Shown here one piece after another: positions 28,555 to 37,282 of a DNA stretch of 64,000 bases; the stretch's first letter is position 1; the number at the start of each line of letters is the position of its first letter. The position numbers and the translations under genes are program-made. The notes under the pieces are model-generated. The model saw only the letters and a list, made by a program, of their open reading frames with translations, made no database searches and was not told the origin of the DNA. Source of the stretch: Mycobacterium yunnanensis (GTDB lineage Bacteria > Actinomycetota > Actinomycetes > Mycobacteriales > Mycobacteriaceae); assembly GCF_025823185.1 (NCBI RefSeq), contig NZ_JACKVK010000003.1:248001-312000 (forward strand), written 5' to 3'.

Positions 28555-28568
28555 CCGACGTGACGACG

Positions 28569-30461
28569 ATGAATGAGGTGACTGCCGTACTGACGCGCCC
28601 CGCGCACGCCGCCGACGGCGCCGACGACCATGCCGACCGGCACCCACGCGCGACGCGCGGTGAGCGGATCTCCCTCGGTGTGTTGCTGATCGCCACGGCG
28701 CTGCTCTATCTGTGGAACCTCGCGGCCAGCGGATGGGCCAACGGCTTCTACTCGGCGGCCGTGCAGGCCGGTGCCGACGACTGGACGGCGATGCTGTTCG
28801 GATCCAGCGACGCCGGAAACGCGATCACCGTCGACAAGACGCCAGCGGCACTGTGGGTGATGGACGTCTCGGTGAGGCTGTTCGGGCTCAACTCGTGGAG
28901 CATCCTGGTGCCTCAGGCGCTGGAGGGCGTGGCCGCGGTCGGGTTGCTCTACGCCGCGGTGCGTCGTGCGGCCGGTCCGTCGGCCGCGTTGCTCGCCGGC
29001 GCCGTGTTCGCCCTCACGCCCGTGGCGGCGTTGATGTTTCGCTTCAACAACCCCGATTCCCTGCTGGTGCTCGCCCTCGTCGCAGGCGCCTACTGCGTCC
29101 AACGGGCGTGCGAGCGGGATGCCAACCGGTGGTGGCTGATCGGCGCGGGCGCAGCCGTCGGCATCGGCTTCCTGGCCAAGATGATGCAGGCCTTCCTGGT
29201 GTTGCCCGCGTTCGGGCTGGCCTACCTCGTCGCCGCCGCCGTGCCGCTGCGGACCCGGCTGGTGAGGCTGATCGCAGCGCTGGCGGCAATGGTGCTCAGC
29301 GGCGGGTGGTATCTGCTGCTCGTCGAGCTGTGGCCGGCGTCGTCGCGGCCCTACATCGGTGGATCCCAGGACGACAGCATCGTCGAACTCGCTTTGGGCT
29401 ACAACGGGATTGGCCGGCTCACCGGTGAGGAGACCGGCGGCCTCGGCAACATGAACTTCGACGTTGGCTGGGGCCGGCTGTTCGGCGTGTCGATGGGCAC
29501 CTTCAGCGCATGGCTCATTCCGGCCGCGGTGATCTGCGTCGCCGCCGGGCTGATCCTCACCCGCCGCGCCCCGAGGACCGATCCGGCGAGGGCAGGCCTG
29601 ATCATCTGGGGCGGCTGGCTGGTGGTGACCGCCGTCGTCTTCAGCTTCGCCAACGGCATCCTGCATCAGTACTACACCGTCGCCCTCGCCCCGGCGATTG
29701 GCGGTAGCATTGGGATCGGTGCAATCATGCTGTGGCGCAACAGAAATGACGTCCGATCCGCCGTCGCGCTGGCCGGCACCGTCGCGGTGACGGTAATCCT
29801 CGCGGCGGTTCTGCTGGCGCGCCGCCAGGACTGGCTGCCGTGGCTCGGCACCGCGATTGCCGTCGCCGGCATCGGTGCCGCCGTGCTGCTCCTCGTCATC
29901 GGGCGGTTGCCCCGACGGGTGGGCACCGCGGTGGCGGGGCTGGCCATCGTGGCGTGTCTGGCCGCGCCGACGGCCTATTCACTCGCCACGGCCGCCACCC
30001 CGCACTCCGGAGCCATTCCGTCGGTCGGGCCGGCCCGGGGCCACGGAGGCTTCGGCGGACCGGGAGGACCCGGCAGCTTCCTTGACATCCCGAAGGCGGG
30101 GCCGGGGCTGGTCCAACTGCTCTCCGACGGCGCCGAGGGCTTCCGATGGGCGGCCGCGGTGGTGGGTTCCAGCAATGCCGCGGGCTATCAACTCTCCGCC
30201 GGTGTGCCGGTCATGGCGGTGGGCGGGTTCAACGGCACCGACCCAGCGCCGACGCTGTCGGAGTTCCAGCGCGACGTCGCCGACGGCCGAATCCATTACT
30301 TCATCACCGCCCACTCCATGTTCGGCATGCCGATGGGGCGCGGCACGACCGGCAGCCGCGACGCCGCTGACATCGGCGAATGGGTCGAAGCGCACTACTC
30401 GCCCGTCACGGTCGACGGTGTCGTCCTCTACGACCTGACAGAGGTGCCTCATCACTCATAG
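28569..30461 (+). CDS. ArnT/YkcB-like polytopic glycosyltransferase
   Basis: A 630-residue membrane glycosyltransferase of the PMT/ArnT (GT-C) superfamily with about ten to twelve helices. Conserved segments of the YkcB-like group are present: SGWANGFYSAAVQAG, GSSDAGNAITVDKTP, LTPVAALMFRFNNPD and FLAKMMQAFLVLP. A soluble C-terminal domain follows a Gly-rich hinge (GFGGPGGPGSF). It would transfer a sugar from a polyprenyl-phosphate donor to an envelope acceptor on the outer face. The start may be GTG 28560 or ATG 28569. It is about 60% similar by eye to the 31826 gene; both flank the GT2 that could make the lipid-linked sugar. Confidence 0.85.
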   Translation: MNEVTAVLTRPAHAADGADDHADRHPRATRGERISLGVLLIATALLYLWNLAASGWANGFYSAAVQAGADDWTAMLFGSSDAGNAITVDKTPAALWVMDVSVRLFGLNSWSILVPQALEGVAAVGLLYAAVRRAAGPSAALLAGAVFALTPVAALMFRFNNPDSLLVLALVAGAYCVQRACERDANRWWLIGAGAAVGIGFLAKMMQAFLVLPAFGLAYLVAAAVPLRTRLVRLIAALAAMVLSGGWYLLLVELWPASSRPYIGGSQDDSIVELALGYNGIGRLTGEETGGLGNMNFDVGWGRLFGVSMGTFSAWLIPAAVICVAAGLILTRRAPRTDPARAGLIIWGGWLVVTAVVFSFANGILHQYYTVALAPAIGGSIGIGAIMLWRNRNDVRSAVALAGTVAVTVILAAVLLARRQDWLPWLGTAIAVAGIGAAVLLLVIGRLPRRVGTAVAGLAIVACLAAPTAYSLATAATPHSGAIPSVGPARGHGGFGGPGGPGSFLDIPKAGPGLVQLLSDGAEGFRWAAAVVGSSNAAGYQLSAGVPVMAVGGFNGTDPAPTLSEFQRDVADGRIHYFITAHSMFGMPMGRGTTGSRDAADIGEWVEAHYSPVTVDGVVLYDLTEVPHHS

Positions 30462-30484
30462 CCGACGCATAGCTTGCGCAAACG
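30456..30484 (+). promoter_or_regulatory. PhoP-like direct-repeat box D (upstream of the GT2-GtrA gene)
   Basis: TCATAGC-CGAC-GCATAGC (30456-30473) followed at the same 11-bp period by TTGC-GCAAACG. It starts inside the stop region of the preceding gene and ends 32 bp before the ATG at 30517. Its right half with flank resembles the response regulator promoter at 26154-26177. Confidence 0.55.
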
Positions 30485-30516
30485 GTCGCCACGAGCAACC
30501 GAACGACGATGGAGAC

Positions 30517-31794
30517 ATGACCGACATTCAGGAAGCCGACCTCACGGAGGTCGCGATGGTTCCCAGGGCCACGGCGTTCGGATCGCGGCCCAACGCCGCG
30601 CAGGAGGCCCGGCGGCTCGGCGTCCCGGTGCTCGACGTGGTGATCCCGGTCTACAACGAGCAGACCGCGCTCGCCGACTCGGTGCGCAGGCTGCACCGCT
30701 ACCTCAGCGACAACTTCCCCTACCAGGTGCGCATCACGATCGCCGACAACGCCAGCGTCGACGACACCCCGCGCATCGCCGCGGAGCTGGCCGAAGAACT
30801 CGACGGCGTCCGCGCGGTGCGGCTGGAGGAGAAGGGTCGCGGACGCGCCCTTCACCACGTCTGGTCGCATTCCGACGCGATGGTCCTGGCGTACATGGAC
30901 GTCGACCTGTCGACGGACCTGGCCGCGGTCAGCCCGCTCGTCGCCCCGCTGATCTCCGGACACTCGGACCTGTCGATCGGCACCCGACTCGGTCGCGGGT
31001 CCCGCGTCGTGCGCGGACCGAAGCGCGAGTTCATCTCGCGCTGCTACAACCTGATCCTGCGCTCGACGCTGCAGGCCCGGTTCTCCGACGCCCAGTGCGG
31101 TTTCAAGGCGATCCGCGCCGACGTCGCCGACCGGTTGCTGCCGCACGTCGCCGACACCGGGTGGTTCTTCGACACCGAACTCCTGGTGCTCGCCGAGCGC
31201 AGCGGTCTGCGGATCCACGAGGTACCGGTCGACTGGGTCGACGACCCCGACAGCCGGGTCGACATCATCGCCACCGCGACCGCAGACCTCAAGGGCGTCG
31301 GTCGGTTGCTGCGCGGCTTCGCGAGCGGCTCCATCCCGGTCAACGCCATTGCCGCGCAACTGGCTCCGTCGCAGTCGTCGACGGCCGAACCGAACTCGCT
31401 GTTCCGCCAGGTGGTGCGGTTCGGCGCCGTGGGCGTCCTGTCGACGGTGGCCTACCTGCTGCTGTTCATGACCCTGCACCCGTTGATCGGTGCGCAGGTG
31501 GCGAACTTCGTCGCACTCCTGGTGACCGCGATCGCCAACACCGCGGCCAACCGCCGCTTCACGTTCGGGGTGTCGGGCACGCGCAAGGCGGGCCGCCACC
31601 ACGTCGAGGGGCTCATCGTCTTCGCGATCGCGCTGGCGATCACCAGCGGCGCGTTGGCCGGGCTGCACGCCTTCGTCGACCAACCACACAAGGCGCTCGA
31701 GCTCTCGGTGCTGGTGCTGGCCAATCTGCTGGCGACCGCCGTCCGCTTCGTCCTGCTGCGCGGCTGGGTGTTCCACCCCCGTCGCAACCACTGA
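30517..31794 (+). CDS. GT2 polyprenyl-phosphate sugar synthase fused to a GtrA domain
   Basis: A 425-residue fusion. Residues about 40-280 are a family 2 glycosyltransferase of the dolichol-phosphate-mannose-synthase type (VVIPVYNEQ at the nucleotide site, MDVDLST as the DxD metal motif, QCGFKAIR acceptor region). Residues about 300-420 are a four-helix GtrA domain (FGAVGVLSTVAYLLLF, NTAANRRFTFG), a family linked to flipping polyprenyl-phosphate sugars. The protein could both make and move a lipid-linked hexose for the flanking transferases. It has its own PhoP-like box and is probably co-transcribed with the next gene (31-bp gap). Confidence 0.9.
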   Translation: MTDIQEADLTEVAMVPRATAFGSRPNAAQEARRLGVPVLDVVIPVYNEQTALADSVRRLHRYLSDNFPYQVRITIADNASVDDTPRIAAELAEELDGVRAVRLEEKGRGRALHHVWSHSDAMVLAYMDVDLSTDLAAVSPLVAPLISGHSDLSIGTRLGRGSRVVRGPKREFISRCYNLILRSTLQARFSDAQCGFKAIRADVADRLLPHVADTGWFFDTELLVLAERSGLRIHEVPVDWVDDPDSRVDIIATATADLKGVGRLLRGFASGSIPVNAIAAQLAPSQSSTAEPNSLFRQVVRFGAVGVLSTVAYLLLFMTLHPLIGAQVANFVALLVTAIANTAANRRFTFGVSGTRKAGRHHVEGLIVFAIALAITSGALAGLHAFVDQPHKALELSVLVLANLLATAVRFVLLRGWVFHPRRNH

Positions 31795-31825
31795 CTCCGA
31801 CCACGACACTCACGAGGACCGTTCC

Positions 31826-33733
31826 ATGACACTGACTGCCGACGACGTCACCCACGACGCCGTCATCGACGAACAGGGAACACCATCCGCGCCCCGCTGG
31901 ACGCGTCCGGCGTTCTGGGCACTGCTGGTGGGCACCGGCGTGCTGTACCTGTGGGGGCTCGGCTCCTCGGGCTGGGCCAACAGCTACTACGCCGCGGCCG
32001 CCCAGGCTGGCACGCAGGACTGGAAGGCGTGGCTGTTCGGGTCCTTCGACGCCGGCAACGCGATCACCGTCGACAAGCCGCCCGCCGCGATGTGGGTCAT
32101 GGGGTTGTCCGGCAGGCTGTTTGGCTTCAACGAATTCACCATGCTGCTGCCCGAGGCCTTGATGGGCGTCGGTGCGGTCGCGATGCTGTACCTCGTGGTG
32201 CGGCGCACCAGCGGGCCCTCGGCGGGCTTGATCGCCGGCCTGGTGCTGGCGTTGACACCGGTGGCGACGTTGATGTTCCGCTTCAACAACCCCGACGCGC
32301 TGCTGGTGCTTCTGCTGCTGGTCGCGGCGTACTGCACAGTGCGGGCCATCCAGGCCGACACTGCGCGACGGATGACCATGTGGATGGCGTGGACCGGGTG
32401 CGCCGTCGGCTTCGCCTTCCTCACCAAGATGCTGCAGGCCTTCCTCGTCGTACCCGGCCTTGCGGTGGCCGTGTTGGTGGCGGCGCCGTTCGGCGTGTGG
32501 CGGCGGCTGGGTGCGCTGCTGGTCGCCGGTGCGACGATGATCGTGTCGGCCGGCTGGTACATCGCGCTGGTCAGCCTGTGGCCGGCCGATTCCCGTCCCT
32601 ACATCGCGGGGTCGACTGACAACAGCCTGCTGCAGTTGGCCCTTGGCTACAACGGTATTCAGCGCATCGCGGGCAACGAGGGCGGCGGCCCCGGTGGCGG
32701 GGGCGGCCCCGGCCCCGGGCACGGTCCCGGCGGTGGAGGCATGAACTTGTTCTTCGGCGGCGACCCGGGCATCGGCCGGCTCTTTGGCGCCTCGATGGGT
32801 GCCGAGGCCTCTTGGCTGCTTCCCGCCGCTCTGATCGGCATCGTCGTGCTGGCCTGGACGACGCTGCGAGCGCCGCGCACCGACCGCGTTCGTGCGGGTC
32901 TATTGCTGTGGGGCGGTTGGCTTCTGGTGACCGGCGCGGTGTTCAGCTTCATGGCCGGGACGGTGCATCCGTACTACAACGTCGCGCTCGCGCCCGCCGT
33001 GGCCGCACTGGTCGGCATCGCCGTCGCGCAGCTCGTCGCGCGCCGAGAGAAGTTGGTCGCGCGTCTGGTGCTCGGCGCGATGCTGGTGGCCACGGGCGTG
33101 TGGTCCTTCGTGTTGCTCGATCGCACGCCGGACTGGTGGCCGGCCATCCGGTGGATCGTGCTCGCCGGTTCGATCGTGTTGGCACTGCTGATCGCGCTGC
33201 GGGCCAACCGGTTGGGCAAGGCATCGGTGGCCGTGGTGGTGGCGACGGCCGTCGTCGGCCTTGCCGGCCCCACGGCGTTCTCGATCTACAACGTGGTAAG
33301 TGCTCACAACGGGCCCGGGACGATGTCGGGACCGCAGAAGGCGGGCGGGTTCGGCGGACCGGGCGGACCTGGCGGTCCGGGGGCGCGCGGTGACTCCGCA
33401 CAGCTCGAGGCGCTCATCGAGGGCACCCACACCCGTTGGGCGGCAGCGGGTATCGGCTCGATGTCGGTGGGCGATCTGGAGCTGAAGACCGGTGCGTCGC
33501 TGATGTCCATCGGTGGCTTCACCGGCGGAGATCCGTCGCCGACGCTGGGGCAGTTCCAGCAGTACGTGGCCGACGGGCAGGTGCGCTACTTCCTGGCCGA
33601 CTCGGGCCGTGGTGGGCCGTTCGGTCATCGCACCGGTTCGGCCAGTGACATCACGCAGTGGGTGGAGAAGACCTTCACCAAGACCGACGTCGGCGGGACG
33701 ACCGTCTACGACCTGCAATCACCGCGATCCTGA
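31826..33733 (+). CDS. ArnT/YkcB-like polytopic glycosyltransferase, second copy
   Basis: A 635-residue paralogue of the 28569 product with the same landmarks (SGWANSYYAAAAQAG, GSFDAGNAITVDKPP, LTPVATLMFRFNNPD). It differs by a Gly/Pro-rich insert in the extracytoplasmic loop around residues 285-310 (GGGPGGGGGPGPGHGPGGGG) that the first copy lacks, and by a shorter C-terminal domain behind GGFGGPGGPGGPG. The two copies probably use the same lipid-linked donor on different acceptors. A 16-bp hairpin follows the stop. Confidence 0.85.
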   Translation: MTLTADDVTHDAVIDEQGTPSAPRWTRPAFWALLVGTGVLYLWGLGSSGWANSYYAAAAQAGTQDWKAWLFGSFDAGNAITVDKPPAAMWVMGLSGRLFGFNEFTMLLPEALMGVGAVAMLYLVVRRTSGPSAGLIAGLVLALTPVATLMFRFNNPDALLVLLLLVAAYCTVRAIQADTARRMTMWMAWTGCAVGFAFLTKMLQAFLVVPGLAVAVLVAAPFGVWRRLGALLVAGATMIVSAGWYIALVSLWPADSRPYIAGSTDNSLLQLALGYNGIQRIAGNEGGGPGGGGGPGPGHGPGGGGMNLFFGGDPGIGRLFGASMGAEASWLLPAALIGIVVLAWTTLRAPRTDRVRAGLLLWGGWLLVTGAVFSFMAGTVHPYYNVALAPAVAALVGIAVAQLVARREKLVARLVLGAMLVATGVWSFVLLDRTPDWWPAIRWIVLAGSIVLALLIALRANRLGKASVAVVVATAVVGLAGPTAFSIYNVVSAHNGPGTMSGPQKAGGFGGPGGPGGPGARGDSAQLEALIEGTHTRWAAAGIGSMSVGDLELKTGASLMSIGGFTGGDPSPTLGQFQQYVADGQVRYFLADSGRGGPFGHRTGSASDITQWVEKTFTKTDVGGTTVYDLQSPRS

Positions 33734-33742
33734 CCCTCGATG

Positions 33743-33786
33743 TGCGGGCGGACGGCAGCTAGCGTCGGTACTGCCGTCTGCCCGCA
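33743..33786 (+). terminator. Long hairpin between glycosyltransferase and carbonic anhydrase genes
   Basis: TGCGGGCGGACGGCAG (33743-33758) pairs with CTGCCGTCTGCCCGCA (33771-33786), 15 of 16 positions plus one G-T, with a 12-base loop. It may end the glycosyltransferase transcript. It also lies two bases before the AGGAGG ribosome site of the carbonic anhydrase gene (33788-33793), so in a longer transcript it could affect translation. Confidence 0.6.
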
Positions 33787-33798
33787 TAGGAGGTCCCA

Positions 33799-34290
33799 AT
33801 GTCCGTGACCGACGAGTATCTCAAGAACAACGAGGCGTACGCCGCGGGCTTCAGCGGACCGCTGCCACTACCGCCGAGCAAGCACGCCGCGGTGGTCGCC
33901 TGCATGGACGCCCGCCTCGACGTGTACCGAATCCTGGGCTTGGCCGAGGGGGAGGCGCACGTCATTCGCAATGCGGGCGGCGTGGTGACCGACGACGAGA
34001 TCCGTTCCCTGGCCATCAGCCAGCGGCTGCTCGGTACGCGCGAGATCATCCTGATCCACCACACCGACTGCGGCATGCTGACCTTCACCGACGACGGGTT
34101 CAAGCAGCAGATCCAGGACGAGACGGGCCTCAAGCCGGAGTGGGCGGCCGAGGCGTTCACCGATCTCGAGGAGGACGTGCGGCAGTCGTTGCGCCGCATC
34201 GAGGCCAGCCCATTCGTCACCAAGCACGAGTCGTCCAGGGGCTTCGTCTTCGACGTGGCCACGGGCAAGCTGGCCGAGGTCACGCTCTAG
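33799..34290 (+). CDS. canB: Beta-carbonic anhydrase (Rv1284-like)
   Basis: A 163-residue beta-class carbonic anhydrase, the same length as M. tuberculosis Rv1284. The zinc ligands are C35 in ACMDARLD (the C-x-D-x-R motif with D37 and R39), H88 and C91 in HHTDCGM. It interconverts CO2 and bicarbonate in the cytoplasm. The ATG follows a strong AGGAGG ribosome site. It precedes the sulfate activation genes, as in M. tuberculosis, but a hairpin separates them, so the linkage may be only conserved order. Confidence 0.93.
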   Translation: MSVTDEYLKNNEAYAAGFSGPLPLPPSKHAAVVACMDARLDVYRILGLAEGEAHVIRNAGGVVTDDEIRSLAISQRLLGTREIILIHHTDCGMLTFTDDGFKQQIQDETGLKPEWAAEAFTDLEEDVRQSLRRIEASPFVTKHESSRGFVFDVATGKLAEVTL

Positions 34291-34306
34291 GGGTTCCCCT
34301 CGTCGA

Positions 34307-34356
34307 GTGTGCTGTGGGATCGCGAATCCTGCTGGTCTCGCGATCTCCCAGCACAC
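34307..34356. repeat. Intergenic hairpin after the carbonic anhydrase gene
   Basis: GTGTGCTGTGGGATCGCGA (34307-34325) pairs with TCGCGATCTCCCAGCACAC (34338-34356), 17 of 19 positions, around a 12-base loop. It starts 16 bases after the stop and ends before the cysD promoter. It probably insulates the two units, or is a dispersed palindromic element like the one at 17109-17161. Confidence 0.7.
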
Positions 34357-34410
34357 GCGATGGGGGAGTTTGGCGTCAGATCTTCGTTGACACGTCTTGC
34401 CGGTGCCGGT

Positions 34411-34416
34411 TACATT
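34411..34416 (+). promoter_or_regulatory. -10 box of the cysD transcript (leaderless uORF)
   Basis: TACATT ends seven bases before the ATG at 34424, giving the TANNNT spacing expected for a transcript starting at that ATG. This places the start codon of a 15-codon upstream ORF at the 5' end of the sulfate activation mRNA. Confidence 0.55.
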
Positions 34417-34423
34417 CCTGGGC

Positions 34424-34471
34424 ATGATTGCAATTCTGGTTAACTTCACCAAGATAGTGGTGAAGGCGTGA
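34424..34471 (+). CDS. Leaderless 15-codon upstream ORF coupled to cysD
   Basis: The ORF encodes MIAILVNFTKIVVKA. Its ATG falls where a leaderless transcript would begin, and its TGA (34469-34471) overlaps the cysD GTG (34468-34470), an arrangement that usually couples translation of the two. Mycobacteria are known to use leaderless upstream ORFs with cysteine runs to attenuate sulfur genes; this one has no cysteine and is Ile/Val-rich, so a sensing role is open. The simplest reading is that it supplies ribosomes to the cysD start, which lacks a clear ribosome site of its own. Confidence 0.5.
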   Translation: MIAILVNFTKIVVKA

Positions 34472-35397
34472 CCGCGACGCAGGATTTGGACCGCGCGGCC
34501 GGCAAGTACGAGCTGAGCCATCTGCGGTCGTTGGAAGCCGAGGCGATCCACATCATCCGCGAGGTGGCGGCCGAGCTCGAGAAGCCGGTGTTGCTGTTCT
34601 CCGGCGGCAAGGACTCGATCGTCATGCTTCACTTGGCGCTCAAGGCCTTTCGACCCGGTCGGCTGCCGTTTCCCGTGATGCACGTCGACACCGGCCACAA
34701 CTTCGACGAGGTGCTGGCCGTCCGCGACGAGCTCGTCGAGTCCTCCGGCGTGCGCCTCGTCGTCGCCAAGGTGCAGGACGACATCGACGCGGGGCGAGTC
34801 GTCGAAACCATCCCGTCGCGCAACCCGATGCAGACCTTCACGCTCCTGCGCGCCATCCGCGAGAACAAGTTCGACGCCGCGTTCGGTGGCGCCCGGCGCG
34901 ACGAGGAGAAGGCCCGCGCCAAGGAGCGGGTGTTCAGCTTCCGCGACGAGTTCGGTCAGTGGGACCCCAAGGCGCAGCGACCCGAACTGTGGAACCTCTA
35001 CAACGGCCGCCACCACAAGGGTGAGCACATCCGGGCATTCCCGATCTCGAACTGGACCGAGTTCGACATCTGGTCCTACATCGGCGCCGAGAAGATCACG
35101 CTGCCGTCGATCTACTACGCCCACGAGCGACCGGTGTTCGAGCGCGACGGCATGCTGCTGGCCGTCCACAAGTACATGCAACCCCGCAAGGACGAGAAGG
35201 TGGTCGACAAGGTGGTGCGCTTCCGCACCGTTGGCGACGTCACCTGCACCGGGTGTGTCGAGTCCACCGCCCGCACGGTGTCCGAGGTGATCGCCGAGAC
35301 CGCGGTCTCGCGCCTGACCGAACGCGGCGCGACGCGCGCCGACGACCGCATCTCCGAGGCGGGGATGGAAGACCGCAAGCGCGAGGGGTATTTCTGA
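34468..35397 (+). CDS. cysD: Sulfate adenylyltransferase subunit 2
   Basis: A 309-residue ATP-sulfurylase small subunit, which forms adenylyl sulfate (APS) from ATP and sulfate in complex with CysN. The PP-loop is LLFSGGKDSIVML near residue 45; the conserved GGARRDEEKARAKERVFSF and the C-terminal TVGDVTCTGCVES are present. The GTG start overlaps the stop of the leaderless upstream ORF. It is first of cysD-cysNC-cysQ and matches M. tuberculosis Rv1285. A 34-bp gap with a GCGAGCGAAGCGACGGGGAG sequence separates it from cysNC. Confidence 0.95.
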   Translation: MTATQDLDRAAGKYELSHLRSLEAEAIHIIREVAAELEKPVLLFSGGKDSIVMLHLALKAFRPGRLPFPVMHVDTGHNFDEVLAVRDELVESSGVRLVVAKVQDDIDAGRVVETIPSRNPMQTFTLLRAIRENKFDAAFGGARRDEEKARAKERVFSFRDEFGQWDPKAQRPELWNLYNGRHHKGEHIRAFPISNWTEFDIWSYIGAEKITLPSIYYAHERPVFERDGMLLAVHKYMQPRKDEKVVDKVVRFRTVGDVTCTGCVESTARTVSEVIAETAVSRLTERGATRADDRISEAGMEDRKREGYF

Positions 35398-35431
35398 TGC
35401 CGGGGCGAGCGAAGCGACGGGGAGAATAGAC

Positions 35432-37282
35432 ATGGCTACTCTGCTACGGCTGGCCACTGCGGGTTCCGTCGACGACGGCAAGTCGACGCTCATCGGGCGG
35501 CTGCTGTTCGACAGCAAGGCCGTGATGGAGGACCAGCTGGCCTCCGTCGAGCGCACCTCCAAGGAGCGCGGTCACGACTACACCGACCTGGCTCTGGTGA
35601 CCGACGGTCTGCGTGCCGAGCGCGAGCAAGGCATCACCATCGACGTGGCCTACCGCTACTTCGCCACGGCCAAGCGCAAATTCATCATCGCCGACACTCC
35701 GGGGCACGTGCAGTACACCCGCAACATGGTGACCGGAGCGTCGACCGCCCAGCTGGTGATCGTGTTGGTCGACGCGCGGCACGGCCTGCTGGAACAGTCG
35801 CGGCGCCACGCCTTCCTGGCGTCCCTGCTCGGCATTCAGCACATCGTGTTGGCGGTCAACAAGATGGACCTGGTCGACTGGGACCAAGAGCGGTTCGAGA
35901 AGATCCGCGACGACTTCCACGAATTCGCCGCCCGCCTCGACGTGCAAGACGTCACGACGATCCCGCTCTCGGCGCTCAACGGCGACAACGTGGTCACCAA
36001 GTCCGACGCCTCGCCCTGGTACGAGGGCCCGGCGCTGCTGAGCCACCTCGAAGAGGTCTACATCGCCGGTGACCGCAACCTGGTCGACGTCCGATTCCCC
36101 GTGCAGTACGTCATCCGGCCGCAGACCCGCGAGCATGCCGACCACCGCAGCTATGCAGGAACCATCGCCAGCGGCGTGATGCGCACGGGAGACGAGGTGG
36201 TGGTGCTGCCCGCGGGCAAGACCAGCCGGATCACCCAGATCGAAGGTCCCGCAGGACTTCTCGACGAGGCCTTCGCGTCGATGGCGGTGTCGATCAGCCT
36301 GGCCGACGACATCGACATCTCTCGCGGCGACATGATCGCCCGGCCCAACAATCAGCCCCACGTCACCCAGGACTTCGACGCCACCATTTGTTGGATGTCC
36401 GACGACGCGGCGCTCGAGCCGGGTCGCGACTACGTCATCAAACACACCACGCGGACGACGCGCGCCAAGGTGTCGGCTCTCGACTACCGGCTCGACGTCA
36501 ACACGCTGCACCGCGACAAGAGCGCAACGGCGTTGAAGATCAACGAACTTGGCCGGGTCACCCTGCGGACCCAGATGCCGCTGCTGCTCGACGAGTACTC
36601 CCGCAACGCCGCCACCGGCTCGTTCATCCTGATCGATCCCGACACCAACGGCACGGTGGCCGCGGGCATGGTTCGCGACACCACGCCGGCGGCGACGCGC
36701 TCGGCCACCCCCAATGCCGTTCGCCACCAGAACCTCGTCACCGCCGAGGACCGTCTGTCGCGGGGGAGCACGGTGTGGTTCACGGGGTTGTCGGGCTCCG
36801 GCAAGTCGTCGGTCGCGATGCTCGTCGAGCAGAAGCTGCTCGAGAGTGGCCGTCCCGCATACGTCCTCGACGGTGACAACCTGCGCCACGGCCTGAACGC
36901 CGATCTGGGGTTCACGATGGCCGACCGAGCCGAGAACCTGAGACGGTTGGCCCACATCGCGACGCTGCTGGCTGACTCCGGGCAAATCGTGCTGGTGCCC
37001 GCCATCAGCCCGCTGGAGGAGCATCGTGCGCTCGCCCGCAAGGTTCACGAAGACCAGGGTTACGATTTCTTCGAGGTCTTCTGCGACACCCCGCTGCAAG
37101 ACTGCGAACGTCGAGATCCGAAGGGGCTCTATGCCAAGGCGCGGCGTGGCGAGATCACGCATTTCACCGGCATCGACAGCCCGTATCAGCGGCCCAAGAA
37201 CCCGGATCTGCGTCTCACCCCGGATTGTGACGTGACCGAACTCGCCCAGCACGTCATTGACATGATCGACGCGAAGAAGTGA
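35432..37282 (+). CDS. cysN: Bifunctional sulfate adenylyltransferase subunit 1 / adenylylsulfate kinase (CysNC)
   Basis: A 616-residue fusion. Residues 1 to about 430 are the CysN GTPase that drives APS synthesis (G1 GSVDDGKST, G3 DTPGH, G4 NKMD, then EF-Tu-like barrels). Residues about 440-616 are an APS kinase with P-loop GLSGSGKSS near residue 451, phosphorylating APS to PAPS. The fused form is the mycobacterial type (Rv1286). The ATG at 35432 gives the family's usual MATLLRLATAGSVDDGK. The cysQ start overlaps its stop. Confidence 0.95.
   Translation: MATLLRLATAGSVDDGKSTLIGRLLFDSKAVMEDQLASVERTSKERGHDYTDLALVTDGLRAEREQGITIDVAYRYFATAKRKFIIADTPGHVQYTRNMVTGASTAQLVIVLVDARHGLLEQSRRHAFLASLLGIQHIVLAVNKMDLVDWDQERFEKIRDDFHEFAARLDVQDVTTIPLSALNGDNVVTKSDASPWYEGPALLSHLEEVYIAGDRNLVDVRFPVQYVIRPQTREHADHRSYAGTIASGVMRTGDEVVVLPAGKTSRITQIEGPAGLLDEAFASMAVSISLADDIDISRGDMIARPNNQPHVTQDFDATICWMSDDAALEPGRDYVIKHTTRTTRAKVSALDYRLDVNTLHRDKSATALKINELGRVTLRTQMPLLLDEYSRNAATGSFILIDPDTNGTVAAGMVRDTTPAATRSATPNAVRHQNLVTAEDRLSRGSTVWFTGLSGSGKSSVAMLVEQKLLESGRPAYVLDGDNLRHGLNADLGFTMADRAENLRRLAHIATLLADSGQIVLVPAISPLEEHRALARKVHEDQGYDFFEVFCDTPLQDCERRDPKGLYAKARRGEITHFTGIDSPYQRPKNPDLRLTPDCDVTELAQHVIDMIDAKK

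Noticed and set aside
32680..32750. PE_PGRS-like Gly-rich sequence
   Set aside because: The Gly/Pro stretch is a loop insert inside a GT-C membrane enzyme; there is no PE domain.
34424..34471. Cysteine-attenuation leader before cysD
   Set aside because: The upstream ORF contains no cysteine codon, so the known polycysteine mechanism does not apply as such.
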